A DNA stretch of 64,000 nt from Streptosporangium oxazolinicum (GCF_039537505.1 NZ_BAABAQ010000004.1:124001-188000); one strand, 5' to 3'. Numbered from the stretch's first letter, positions 42,415 to 52,755 are shown. Program-made: numbers and translations. The notes: generated by a model not told the origin, from the sequence alone.

Positions 42415-42415
42415 C

Positions 42416-42664
42416 ATGGACGACACCGGATCCGGCGACAGGCCCTCCGAGGGGCGAGACCTCGGCGGAGGGACCTTCGACGAGCGGATCGGGGACTTCT
42501 ACTCCCCCGCCGTCTCCCTGAACCGCCTGCGGCCCCGGCCCGACGCGACCGGAGCCTCCGCCGACCTGCTGCTGCGGGCCCTTGAGCCGCCCGCGGTCAA
42601 GGTGCGGCACATCCCGCTGGTCGACCTGCTCAGGAGGCCCTACCGGGAGCTGGGCGGCGACTGA
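42416..42664 (+). CDS. C-terminal remnant of the SWIM zinc-finger partner of the SNF2 helicase
   Basis: 82 residues starting 1 bp after the helicase stop. The stretch DFYSPAVSLNRLRPRP ... ADLLLRALEPPAVKV ... LLRRPYRELGG matches the C-terminal part of SWIM zinc-finger proteins (FWxxPxPLPxRPP ... LLLRQLPxP ... LRPxYxxL). The roughly 300 preceding residues, including the C-x-C-x-H SWIM motif, are absent. The start ATG is close to the helicase stop and the frame is clean, so a mini-protein may still be made. It is followed by an intrinsic terminator. Confidence 0.6.
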   Translation: MDDTGSGDRPSEGRDLGGGTFDERIGDFYSPAVSLNRLRPRPDATGASADLLLRALEPPAVKVRHIPLVDLLRRPYRELGGD

Positions 42665-42673
42665 GCCCTCGGA

Positions 42674-42701
42674 TTCGCCGGTCCCCGCGCGGTCCGGCGA
42701 A
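42674..42701 (+). terminator. Intrinsic terminator after the SNF2 operon
   Basis: 8-bp perfect arms TTCGCCGG / CCGGCGAA with a 12-nt loop, followed by a TTTT run at 42707-42710. Confidence 0.75.
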
Positions 42702-42827
42702 ATTCGTTTTGGAAGTCACTCCAGCCCCTTCCGTCCCTCGATTTCCCGTGATTTCCGGCTTTTTTCCCGCTGCGGAACCTCGCGATCCGGTCTGCGCATC
42801 TTCCAGACACGCGTAGCATCATCGGGC

Positions 42828-43394
42828 ATGGGGCAGCCGAAAACGTCTACGCGCCGCCCGCGGCACACCTCGAAAGTGGCGGTGGCCGCGGCGCTCGTCG
42901 TCATGTCCTCAGGCTGCGGCATGGCGAGCGGCATGGCCTCGACGGAACGACTGCAGCTGGAGCCGATCAGCGTCTCCAGTCCCCGGGTCAGGGACGGCGG
43001 CCCCCTGCCGTCCGACTACTCATGCAAGGGTTCGGCCGGTAACCCGCCGCTGCGCTGGTCTCGCGTGCCGGACGGCACGAAGTCCGTCGCGATCGTGGTG
43101 GACAACAACTCCCGGACGGGTGGCGAGGTGAACTGGGTCGTTTTCGACATCGATCCGCGCACCAACGAGCTACCGGAGGGTAGCGTTCCGGTGGGAGCTG
43201 TCGAAGGAAGCACGACGAGCGGCAAGGTGGGCTATAGCCCTCCGTGCGACGCCCAGGAGAACTATCGTTTCACTGTCTACGCGCTCGACGGCAAGGTCGA
43301 CCTTCGCAAGGGGGCACTCCTCAGCGAGACCTTGAAGAGCATCGCGGACAAGACGATCGCCTGGGGACGGCTCACCGCGGCGCACATCGAGTGA
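42828..43394 (+). CDS. YbhB/YbcL (PEBP-like) lipoprotein
   Basis: 188 residues from the ATG at 42828. The N-terminus KVAVAAALVVMSSGC is a lipoprotein signal with lipobox MSSGC. The PEBP domain follows (GPLPSDYSCKGSAGNPPLRWS, TGGEVNWVVFDIDP, GKVGYSPPCDAQENYRFTVYALD). The ligand-site motif normally DPDAP is altered to VDNNSRT, and the GIYGPCPP-like part reads GYSPPCDA, so phosphate binding may be changed. TAGCAT lies 9 nt upstream of the ATG and there is no ribosome site, consistent with a leaderless transcript. It sits on the outer face of the membrane. Confidence 0.82.
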   Translation: MGQPKTSTRRPRHTSKVAVAAALVVMSSGCGMASGMASTERLQLEPISVSSPRVRDGGPLPSDYSCKGSAGNPPLRWSRVPDGTKSVAIVVDNNSRTGGEVNWVVFDIDPRTNELPEGSVPVGAVEGSTTSGKVGYSPPCDAQENYRFTVYALDGKVDLRKGALLSETLKSIADKTIAWGRLTAAHIE

Positions 43395-43577
43395 CTGGCC
43401 AAACACCGGAGGTAGTAATGGTTACCAATTCTTCACTTAGGGTGTGACAACGCTCATAGTGGTCCGACACAATCAGATCCAATGTCCAAGCGCAGGTGAT
43501 GCATGGGGGCAGGTCGCGTCGATGGCCGCGCGATCTCACCGGCGCCGCTGTAAGGCCATGGCCTTGAGGGTGGTGCA

Positions 43578-45143
43578 ATGATCGCGGTCGTAGTAAGCCT
43601 GGTCGCCGTCGTGCTCCTCGTGCTCGTCGTCGTGGCACTGGGGATGCGGTCGATGAACCGCAGGGAGAGCGCGCTCCCCGCGGAACGTCTGCGGGAGATG
43701 GCGGAGAAGGAGGCGCTGACTCCGACCATGTCCAGCGACGACTTCGCCACCAGAGAACCGAAGATGAACCATTTCACCCCCGACCTCACCCCGTTCGACG
43801 AGCCGAAGCCGCCGCGCCAGCCGCGCCCGCCGAGCTCCCGGGGCAAGCGCGGGCTGAACGAGTTCGGCCAGGTGGACGACTACGACGACGACTACTGGAC
43901 GCGGCTCCAGGCTGACGAGGGCGGCTTCGGAGGGTCCTTGGCAGCCCGGATGGGCGCGAGCCGTCCCGTCGAGCAGGAGGGCCAGAAGGCCGACGCCGAC
44001 GCGGTGACCGTGCAGGCCCCGCTGCCGACCAGGCCCCAGCCCTCCCGCGGCACCCCGCAGCGGCCCCCGGCCGTGCCCGCCGCTCCCGAGCCCGCCATCG
44101 CCTCCGCCTCGCTGCCCTCCGGCCTGTCCGACCTGGTCGCCCCGGTCCAGCCGAACCCGGCTCCCACGGCCGCCTCCCTCGCCGACCAGAAGACCGTGAC
44201 CTTCGCGGCCCCCACTCCCGGCGCCTTCGGTGAGTCCCGCCCCTCGCGGGCGAGTTCCCGTCGCGGCGGCAACAGGGCGTCCTCGCAGCCGATGGCCCAG
44301 TCCGCCCAGGGCGGCGGCTCACCCCGGCCCGCCCAGGGCGGCCCGTCCCGCCCCGACCCGCTGAACGACCCGCTCGGCGGCTCCTACTCCCGCCGTGGCG
44401 CGAACTCCCGGCCCAGCAGCGCCGGTTCCCCGGCGAACGGCAACGGCGCCCCCGGCGCCCGCCCCGGCCCCGCCGGTGGCCGTCCCGGCGGCGGCGGAGC
44501 CTCGATGCCGCCCATGGGTCCCACGACCAGCGGCGGCTTCCCCGCCGCGACCGACCCGCTCGCCGCCTCCCACCGCACCCCGCCGCAGCCGCCCAAGACC
44601 GGCGAGAACCTGGCGGACAACCCGTGGGCCCAGGCCACGAGTCCCTCGTCGGGAGGCTGGCCGGCGGCGAACACCGCCGACATCCTCGACGACCCCGGCC
44701 CCTCCTACTCCTCGTACCAGACACCGGTCTACAGCGCACCGCCCGCGGGCTCGTACGAGGTCAGCTCGGGCTGGGCCACCATCGAGGACGACGCGATCAC
44801 CGGTCCGAGCCAGGCGGTCTCCACCTCGACCGGTCCCTCCCGGACCTTCTCCCCCACCTCCCCCACCCCGGACCGTCCCGCCGACCCGCGGGGCGGGGCG
44901 GCGAGGGGCGGATACGGCTACGAGCCCCGGCAGGCCAGCCCGGCGAGCCCTGCCGCGTGGCCGGAGCCCGGCACTCCCAACGGAAGTGACGCGGCGAGCT
45001 GGCCGAGTTACGGCGAGCTCTACGGCACGGCACCGGCGGCCCCCGAGACCGCGGCCACCGGCACCGAGGCGCGAGGGCGGGCGAGTTCGCGGGGCAGCCA
45101 CCACCGGGCTCAGGAGCCCGACTACCCCGACTATTACCGCTGA
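43578..45143 (+). CDS. Membrane-anchored, largely disordered hypothetical protein
   Basis: 521 residues. One N-terminal membrane helix (IAVVVSLVAVVLLVLVVVALG, residues 2-22) is followed by a short conserved-looking part (ESALPAERLREMAEKEALTP, YDDDYWTRLQADEGGFGG). About 400 residues of Pro/Ser/Gly/Ala-rich sequence with no fold follow, including YSSYQTPVYSAPPAGSYE near the end. The tail has several DYPDYYR-like tyrosines. The long disordered cytoplasmic part suggests a scaffold or cell-envelope organiser; no family is recognised. It is next to a SulP transporter but has its own spacing and is probably monocistronic. Confidence 0.7.
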   Translation: MIAVVVSLVAVVLLVLVVVALGMRSMNRRESALPAERLREMAEKEALTPTMSSDDFATREPKMNHFTPDLTPFDEPKPPRQPRPPSSRGKRGLNEFGQVDDYDDDYWTRLQADEGGFGGSLAARMGASRPVEQEGQKADADAVTVQAPLPTRPQPSRGTPQRPPAVPAAPEPAIASASLPSGLSDLVAPVQPNPAPTAASLADQKTVTFAAPTPGAFGESRPSRASSRRGGNRASSQPMAQSAQGGGSPRPAQGGPSRPDPLNDPLGGSYSRRGANSRPSSAGSPANGNGAPGARPGPAGGRPGGGGASMPPMGPTTSGGFPAATDPLAASHRTPPQPPKTGENLADNPWAQATSPSSGGWPAANTADILDDPGPSYSSYQTPVYSAPPAGSYEVSSGWATIEDDAITGPSQAVSTSTGPSRTFSPTSPTPDRPADPRGGAARGGYGYEPRQASPASPAAWPEPGTPNGSDAASWPSYGELYGTAPAAPETAATGTEARGRASSRGSHHRAQEPDYPDYYR

Positions 45144-45215
45144 TTCTTTCCGTCCTCCGTAAAAGCCTCGGGTAAACGCCCGGTTGGCGAGGGGCAGCAC
45201 CGTAGGGTCTGCCCC

Positions 45216-47465
45216 ATGGAGACGGACACGAAGAGCGACGGTGTTCTCACAGCGGGTGGCATCACCTCCGTGCTGCGGCACGACCTGCCCGCCTCCCTGG
45301 TGGTCTTCCTGGTGGCCGTGCCCCTCTCGCTGGGCATCGCGGTCGCCTCGGGAGCGCCACTGGCGGCGGGCCTCATCGCAGGTGTGGTGGGCGGCGTGGT
45401 GGCGGGTTTCCTGGGCGGCTCCGTCGTCCAGGTGAGCGGGCCGGCGGCGGGGCTCTCCCTGGTGGTGGCCGATCTGGTGGTGACGTACGGCTGGCGGGCC
45501 ACCTGCATGATCACTCTGCTCGCGGGCGCCCTGCAGCTGCTGCTGGGGGTCTGCCGGGTCGCCCGTTCGGCACTGGCGGTCTCTCCCGCCGTGGTGCACG
45601 GCATGCTGGCCGGGGTGGGCGTGGTGATCGCCCTCGCCCAGTTGCACGTGGTGCTCGGCGGGAGCCCGCAGCGTTCGGCGATCGAGAACCTGATCGAGCT
45701 GCCTCAGCAGATCATCCACAACCACACGCACGCGGTCTTCGTCGGCCTGCTGACCATCGCGGTCCTGGTCGCCTGGACCCGCCTGCCGCAGCAGTTGCGG
45801 ACCATCCCCGCGCCGCTGGCGGCCCTGCTCGCCTCCTCGGCGACCGCCTGGGCGCTCGGCTGGGAGGTCACCCGGATCGACCTGTCGGCCAGCCTGGACT
45901 CCTGGGCGAGCCCCGTCTGGCCCAAGGGCGACTGGCACGGGATCATCGGGGCGGTGCTGCTCGTGGCCCTGCTCGCCGGGGTGGAGTCGCTGCTCTGCTC
46001 GGTGGCCGTCGACAAGCTGCACGACGGCAGGCGCTCCGACCTCGACAGGGAGCTCACCGGCCAGGGCGTGGCCAACATGGTGACCGGCGCGCTGGGCGGA
46101 CTGCCGGTGGCCGGGGTCATCGTCCGCAGCACCACCAACGTCCGCGCCGGGGCCCGCAGCCGCTGGTCCACGATCCTGCACGGGGTCTGGATCCTGCTGT
46201 TCGCGGTCGGGCTGGGGTGGATGATCGCGCTGATCCCGATGGAGGCGCTGGCCGCGCTGCTGGTCTTCATCGGCGTGCAGATGGTCAACATGGGGCATCT
46301 GCGCAACCTGCGCGGTCACAGCGAGGTCCCGGTGTACGTCGTCACGATGGCCGGGGTGGTGCTGCTCGGCCTCGCCGAGGGCGTGCTGGTCGGTCTCGGC
46401 CTCGCCGCGCTGTTCGCGCTGCGCCGCCTCACCCGGGTGACCGTACGGGCCATGGCAGAGCCCGACGGCCGCTGGCACGTGGTGATCGGCGGCTCGCTCA
46501 CCTTCCTGGGGGTGCCCACGCTCACCTCGGAGCTGCGGGCCATCCCCGCCGGGGCCGCGGTCGACCTCGACCTGAACATCGACTTCATGGACAACGCGGC
46601 ATTCGAGGCGATCCACGACTGGCGCAACGACCACGAGCGCGGCGGCGGGACCGTGGACATCGACGAGATCCACGACGAGTGGTACTCCATGGCGGCGAGC
46701 GGGGCCCGGGTGTTCCCCGCCAAGACCCCGCCCCGCGCCCCCGACCGGTGGTGGCTGCCCTGGTCGCACCGGCGGAACGGGCAGCGGGCGGGCCGAGGGC
46801 CGCTGGTCGCCGCCCGGCACGCGCCCCGCGACGACAGTCCCGCCGTGCCGGACCTGCTGGCCGGGGCGCGGGAGTTCCACCGGCGTACGGCGCCGCTGGT
46901 TCGTCCCCTCCTGCACGACATGGCCCGCGGGCAGGAGCCCTCGCATCTCTTCATCACCTGCGCCGACTCCCGCATCGTGCCGAACCTGATCACCGCCAGC
47001 GGTCCCGGCGACCTGTTCACCGTCCGCAACATCGGCAACCTGGTGCCCCGGCTGGGTTCGGTACCGGCGGACGACTCGGTGGCGGCGACGATCGAGTACG
47101 CGACGAGCGCGCTCAACGTCCGCACCATCACGGTCTGCGGGCACTCGGGCTGCGGGGCGATGGCCGCGCTGCTCAGCGGGGGTGAGAAGGCGGCGGGCCT
47201 GCCCGCGTTCGGCCGCTGGCTGCGCCACGGCAACCACACGCTGGCGCGGTTCATCGCGGGCGAGAGCGCCGGTGAGGACGACGGGCCGCTGGACCGCCTC
47301 TGCCGGGTCAACGTGATCCAGCAACTGGAGAACCTGCGGACCTATCCGCAGGTGGACCGGCTGTTCCGCGCCGGGCACCTGGAGCTGGTCGGGCTGTACT
47401 TCGACATCGGCACCGCCCGGGTGCACCTGCTGGAGCACCCTCCGATCGCGAGCCGTCCGCTCTGA
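45216..47465 (+). CDS. SulP anion transporter fused to a beta-carbonic anhydrase
   Basis: 749 residues. The SulP domain (about 10-400) has 10-12 membrane helices, opening with DLPASLVVFLVAVPLSLGIA. A STAS domain follows (about 410-495; SLTFLGVPTLTSELRAIPAG). The C-terminal beta-carbonic anhydrase (about 540-749) has zinc ligands Cys582, His642 and Cys645 (CADSR, CGHSGCG) and Asp584/Arg586. The same fusion is known from M. tuberculosis Rv3273. The likely job is bicarbonate uptake or CO2/HCO3- exchange coupled to pH, with the anhydrase supplying substrate at the inner face. All catalytic residues are intact. Confidence 0.92.
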   Translation: METDTKSDGVLTAGGITSVLRHDLPASLVVFLVAVPLSLGIAVASGAPLAAGLIAGVVGGVVAGFLGGSVVQVSGPAAGLSLVVADLVVTYGWRATCMITLLAGALQLLLGVCRVARSALAVSPAVVHGMLAGVGVVIALAQLHVVLGGSPQRSAIENLIELPQQIIHNHTHAVFVGLLTIAVLVAWTRLPQQLRTIPAPLAALLASSATAWALGWEVTRIDLSASLDSWASPVWPKGDWHGIIGAVLLVALLAGVESLLCSVAVDKLHDGRRSDLDRELTGQGVANMVTGALGGLPVAGVIVRSTTNVRAGARSRWSTILHGVWILLFAVGLGWMIALIPMEALAALLVFIGVQMVNMGHLRNLRGHSEVPVYVVTMAGVVLLGLAEGVLVGLGLAALFALRRLTRVTVRAMAEPDGRWHVVIGGSLTFLGVPTLTSELRAIPAGAAVDLDLNIDFMDNAAFEAIHDWRNDHERGGGTVDIDEIHDEWYSMAASGARVFPAKTPPRAPDRWWLPWSHRRNGQRAGRGPLVAARHAPRDDSPAVPDLLAGAREFHRRTAPLVRPLLHDMARGQEPSHLFITCADSRIVPNLITASGPGDLFTVRNIGNLVPRLGSVPADDSVAATIEYATSALNVRTITVCGHSGCGAMAALLSGGEKAAGLPAFGRWLRHGNHTLARFIAGESAGEDDGPLDRLCRVNVIQQLENLRTYPQVDRLFRAGHLELVGLYFDIGTARVHLLEHPPIASRPL

Positions 47466-47481
47466 GCGGATGCCTTGCGCC

Positions 47482-47497
47482 ACGGGCGAAAGCCCGT
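47482..47497 (+). terminator. Small GNRA-loop hairpin after the SulP-CA gene
   Basis: ACGGGC-gaaa-GCCCGT, 6-bp arms with a GAAA tetraloop, 17 nt after the stop codon. No T-run is present. Confidence 0.4.
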
Positions 47498-47533
47498 AGC
47501 CACGTCCCGGCACGGCGCCAAGGATGAGGCGCT

Positions 47534-48526
47534 ATGAGAATCCTGATCATCGGTGGTTCGGTCTTCGTCGGCCGGGCGATCACGGAAGAGGCGCTGCGGC
47601 GCGGGCACGAGGTCACGACGTTCAACCGGGGGCGCAGCGGGGTGGACCTGCCGGGTGTGGAGGCGGTCAGGGGCGACCGCGAGGTGCCGGCCGACCTGGA
47701 CCGCCTGGCGGAGGGCCGGGAGTGGGACGCCGTCGTCGACGTCATGGGCAGGGTCCCGAGGGTGGTCGGCGAGTCGGTGCGCCGGCTCAGCGGCCGGGCG
47801 GGCGTCTACACGTACATCTCCAGCATCTCGGCGCTCGCCGACTTCCCCGTGAAGGGGTGCGACGAGAGCTCGCCGCGATACGAGTGCGCCCCGGACGCGG
47901 GGCCGGAGGACGGCGACTACGGCGCGCTCAAGGCGGGGTGCGAGCGGGCGGTGGAGGAGGGCTTCGAGGGTGAGGCGCTGATCGTCCAGCCGGGTCTCAT
48001 CCTCGGCCCGTACGAGAACGTGGGCCGCCTGCCGTGGTGGCTGGACCGGATCTCCCGGGGCGGGCGGGTCCTGGCGCCGGGTGATCCGGAGCGCGCGATG
48101 CAGGTCATCGACGTGCGCGACCTCGCCGCGTTCGTCCTCGATCGCACCGAGGTGGGGAAGGCCGACCGGTTCCTCGCCAGCGGGGTGCCGGGCAACGTCA
48201 CCTACGGCGGCTGGCTCGCCGAGTGCCGCGCGGTGACCGGCTCCGACGCCGAGTTCGTCTGGGCCGACGACCGGTTCCTGCTCGACCGGGAGGTGCGGCC
48301 GTGGACGGAGTTCCCGATCTGGGCCCCGGACAATCCCGATTTCGCCGGGGTCTGGCTGGCGTCGTCGGCGAAGGCCCGCGCGGCCGGGCTGAGCTGCCGC
48401 CCGGTCGCCGAGACCGTCCGCGACACCTGGGCGTGGCTCCGCGACGTGCCCCCGGCGGAGCGGTCGTTCCGCGGGCACGGCATCGACCCCGAGAAGGAGG
48501 CCAGGATCCTCGCCGAGTGGGCATAG
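47534..48526 (+). CDS. NAD(P)-dependent epimerase/reductase (extended SDR)
   Basis: 330 residues. The N-terminal GGSVFVGRAITEEALRRGHE (residues 7-26) is the nucleotide-binding glycine motif of extended SDRs, here GGSxFVG. YISSISAL is the Ser strand and YGALKAGCE the catalytic Y-x3-K. Other parts (VQPGLILGPYENVGRLPWWL, MQVIDVRDLAAFVL) match reductases related to isoflavone or mRNA-binding SDRs. The substrate is not predictable. An RBS-like stretch aggatgaggcgct precedes the ATG. The VOC gene follows 7 bp after the stop, so they form an operon. Confidence 0.85.
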   Translation: MRILIIGGSVFVGRAITEEALRRGHEVTTFNRGRSGVDLPGVEAVRGDREVPADLDRLAEGREWDAVVDVMGRVPRVVGESVRRLSGRAGVYTYISSISALADFPVKGCDESSPRYECAPDAGPEDGDYGALKAGCERAVEEGFEGEALIVQPGLILGPYENVGRLPWWLDRISRGGRVLAPGDPERAMQVIDVRDLAAFVLDRTEVGKADRFLASGVPGNVTYGGWLAECRAVTGSDAEFVWADDRFLLDREVRPWTEFPIWAPDNPDFAGVWLASSAKARAAGLSCRPVAETVRDTWAWLRDVPPAERSFRGHGIDPEKEARILAEWA

Positions 48527-48533
48527 AGGCTTC

Positions 48534-48962
48534 ATGGAGATCCAGATCACTTTCGACGCCAACGACCCGTCGTCGCTCGCCGCCTTCTGGGCGGAGGCCC
48601 TCGGTTACCGCCTTCAGCCGCCTCCCGAGGGGTTCGGCAGCTGGGAGGCGTGGGAGAAGGCCCAGGGCATCCCCGAGGAGAGGCGTTCCAGCCGGTCGGC
48701 CATCGTGGACCCGGACGAGGGGCGGCCCCGTTTCTACTTCCAGCGCGTGTCCGAGGGCAAGACCGCCAAGAACCGCGTCCACCTGGACGTCAACGTGGGC
48801 GGCTCGCCCGACACGCCGCTGGAGGAGCGCCGCAAGCTCGTGGAGGCGGAGACGGGACGGCTCGCCGCCCTGGGGGCCGTCGAGGTGCGGACGGTGGAGG
48901 AGCACGGCGAATACTGGACCGTCATGACCGATCCGGAGGGCAACGAGTTCTGCCTGCAGTAA
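48534..48962 (+). CDS. VOC family (glyoxalase-like) protein
   Basis: 142 residues: two beta-alpha-beta-beta-beta units, ITFDANDPSSLAAFWAEALGYRL at the start and NRVHLDVNVGG ... VMTDPEGNEFCLQ at the end. The end motif is the usual D-P-x-G-N-x-F/C metal-ligand strand, with a His/Glu pair elsewhere (HLDVN, NEFCL). Such proteins range from bleomycin-resistance binders to dioxygenases. It is co-transcribed with the epimerase 7 bp upstream and is followed by a strong terminator. Confidence 0.85.
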   Translation: MEIQITFDANDPSSLAAFWAEALGYRLQPPPEGFGSWEAWEKAQGIPEERRSSRSAIVDPDEGRPRFYFQRVSEGKTAKNRVHLDVNVGGSPDTPLEERRKLVEAETGRLAALGAVEVRTVEEHGEYWTVMTDPEGNEFCLQ

Positions 48963-49065
48963 GCATGCATTTCTACGCATACATCGGGCTGGTGGGCCCA
49001 TAGATTCATGGCTGTCCGGCTCCGTCCCCCGAATGCCGGACGGCGGTCCACGCTCCCAGGGCCGG

Positions 49066-49097
49066 GGGTGGAGGGCGGCCGATTCCGCCCTCCACCC
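49066..49097 (+). terminator. Strong intrinsic hairpin after the epimerase-VOC operon
   Basis: 13-bp perfect arms GGGTGGAGGGCGG / CCGCCCTCCACCC with a 6-nt loop, about 100 nt after the VOC stop. Confidence 0.75.
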
Positions 49098-49249
49098 ACC
49101 CGGACCCGCCGATCCGCCCGCCGGTCGCGCCGATCGCGCCAGTCGCGCCGGTGAGGAACGGCGCCGCCTCCCCTGGACCCGCCGATGCGGAAGTCCGTCT
49201 CCGGCGCGCTCCGGCCGGGTCGCCGCCGGATCCCGGCGGGGCCGGCCCG

Positions 49250-49303
49250 TCAGCGGTTGATCACGTCCCGGCTGCCGTGCGGGAGGTCGAAATCGCCGTT
49301 CAT
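49250..49303 (-). CDS. Possible 17-residue microprotein (MNGDFDLPHGSRDVINR)
   Basis: The frame from ATG at 49303 to TGA at 49250-49252 has a textbook actinobacterial codon profile: 16 of 17 third positions are G/C, about 65% of first and 35% of second. No good ribosome site is visible (the closest AGGAG is 20 nt upstream). It lies in the 580-bp gap before the FxLD-type methyltransferase, on the opposite strand. It could be a micropeptide, the end of a decayed gene, or chance. No link to lanthipeptide precursors is proven; it only shares an F-D-L element. Confidence 0.35.
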   Translation of the reverse strand: MNGDFDLPHGSRDVINR

Positions 49304-49539
49304 ACCGGCAGGTCAGAGCCGTTCTCCTGACATCTTCTGTCAGTGGGGACCGGGAATTGCGGGCCGTGCCGGACGTTGCGCGACCCTCGTATGAGGGGTA
49401 CCGTCACGGCCCCCGGGACTCGCGCGCTTTCCCGCCCGATTCCGGCACGGAGCGTCGGGCGAGGGCGCGTCGCGGGGACGTTCGACATGTGCGGGGGCAT
49501 ATAACTCAGGGCACTACGCATACGGCACGGAGGTCGGCG

Positions 49540-50712
49540 ATGACTGAGTGGCACGCGTTACGGGAAGAGCTGGTCTCGCAGGTACGCACGAGGGGGAGCA
49601 GCGAGGCCGTGGCCGGTGCGATGCGGGCGGTGCCGCGCCACGTGTTCCTGCCGGACCTGGCGGCGCAGGACGTCTACCAGGACGACGCGATCGTGACCAA
49701 GCGCGACGCGGAGGGCCGTCCGATCAGCTCCTCCTCCCAGCCGGCGATCATGGCGCTGATGCTCGACCAGCTCGGCGTGGAGCCGGGACAGCGGGTGCTG
49801 GAGATCGGGACGGGGACGGGCTACAACGCCGCCCTGCTCGCCCATCTGGTGGGTCCCGAGGGCCTGGTCGTGAGCGTCGACATCGACTCCGACCTGATGG
49901 CACCGGCCGGGGAGCACCTGGCGGCCGCGGGCCATCCCGAGGTGAGGCTGGTGTGCGGCGACGGCGCCGAGGGGTTCTCGCCGGAGGCGCCCTACGACCG
50001 GGTGATCGCCACCGTCGGCGTGTGGGATCTCGCCCCGGCGTGGCTGGAGCAGCTCGCGCCCGGCGGGCGTCTCGTCGCCCCGCTGGACCTGCGGGGGGTG
50101 CAACGCTCGGTGGCGATGGAACGGGACAACGGGCACTGGACGAGCCGCTCGGTGCTGCCCTGCGGGTTCATGCGGATGCGCGGCCCCTTCGCGGGCCCGG
50201 AGACGACCCTGATGCTGGACCGGGAGTCCGATCTGTCGATCTCGCTGCCCGAGGCGAACGAGATCGGTGACGTGCTGGGGGCGCTCGACGGGCCGGTGGT
50301 CGAGCTGTCCACCGAGATCAGCGTCAGCCTCTCCCAGCTCCTCGACGGGTTGAGCCTGTGGCTGGCGGTGCACGAGCCCCGCTGGTGCACGATCTCGGAG
50401 GCGCGGCCCGGGTGGCTGGCCTCGCCCCCGCTCGACATGACGGGGTTTCGGATGGCCGTCGGCATCGTCGAGCGTGACAACCTCTGCCTGCTGGAGCCGT
50501 CACCGGACGGGACGCTGATCGCGCGTGGCCACGGACCGGACAGGGTGCGGCTGGCGCGCGAGATGGTCGCCCACATCCAGGCGTGGGACATGGCGGACCG
50601 GCCCATGACGACGGGGCTCCGCATCGACGCCTACCGGGGTGACCCGCCCGACGGCGGCCTGCTCATCCGCAAGCGTCACACCACGCTCGCGCTGTCCTGG
50701 AAGGACCTCTGA
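49540..50712 (+). CDS. PCMT-like methyltransferase of the lanthipeptide FxLD-system type
   Basis: 390 residues from the ATG at 49540 (CGGAGG 6 nt upstream). The N-terminal half is a PCMT-like domain: RAVPRHVFLPDLAAQDVYQD, the conserved DAIVTKRDAEGRPISSSSQP, and SAM motif VLEIGTGTGYNAALLAHLVG (residues about 85-105). The C-terminal half is specific to the FxLD-type branch that modifies Asp in lanthipeptides (CGFMRMRGPFAG is a recognisable stretch). Codon 7 is TTA (GCG-TTA-CGG), rare here and a bldA-type developmental control point. No LanM/LanC or obvious FxLD precursor is in the window, so it is an orphan or serves a distant cluster. Confidence 0.7.
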   Translation: MTEWHALREELVSQVRTRGSSEAVAGAMRAVPRHVFLPDLAAQDVYQDDAIVTKRDAEGRPISSSSQPAIMALMLDQLGVEPGQRVLEIGTGTGYNAALLAHLVGPEGLVVSVDIDSDLMAPAGEHLAAAGHPEVRLVCGDGAEGFSPEAPYDRVIATVGVWDLAPAWLEQLAPGGRLVAPLDLRGVQRSVAMERDNGHWTSRSVLPCGFMRMRGPFAGPETTLMLDRESDLSISLPEANEIGDVLGALDGPVVELSTEISVSLSQLLDGLSLWLAVHEPRWCTISEARPGWLASPPLDMTGFRMAVGIVERDNLCLLEPSPDGTLIARGHGPDRVRLAREMVAHIQAWDMADRPMTTGLRIDAYRGDPPDGGLLIRKRHTTLALSWKDL

Positions 50713-50792
50713 CCGGCGGGCCGCGGCGAGCGCTTTGTCAGCGTTCCCATGCCGGCGACCGCGCCGCCCGTCAGCATCGTCCGCCGTTCCAT
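50676..50792 (-). pseudogene. Truncated gene start: Tat-type signal peptide remnant
   Basis: The ATG at 50792 has an excellent site (TTGGAGGGAG, 5 nt spacing) and reads MERRTMLTGGAVAGMGTLT, a twin-arginine-like leader. After about 25 residues the frame runs antisense into the 3' end of the methyltransferase gene and stops at 50676 (38 codons in all). The rest of the exported protein is absent, so the gene was probably truncated when the present junction formed. The remaining gap 50793-50995 (203 bp) shows nothing convincing. Confidence 0.45.
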
Positions 50793-50995
50793 CGGTGCTC
50801 CCTCCAAGGGCCGGTCCACGGGAAATAGCCGGAGGCGGGAGACCGGAAGTTCCCATGGGCATCGATCAACGCGTGATGACGCGCCCGGATCCGCGGCGTC
50901 CTGGGCGCCGTGACGCACCAGGCCACCCGTCGGCGCCGCTGCCTGCCGTGGGATCACCAGGGACTCCCCCGGGCGCCTGGCGATGCTTGATGTGA

Positions 50996-52755
<1,760 letters not shown>

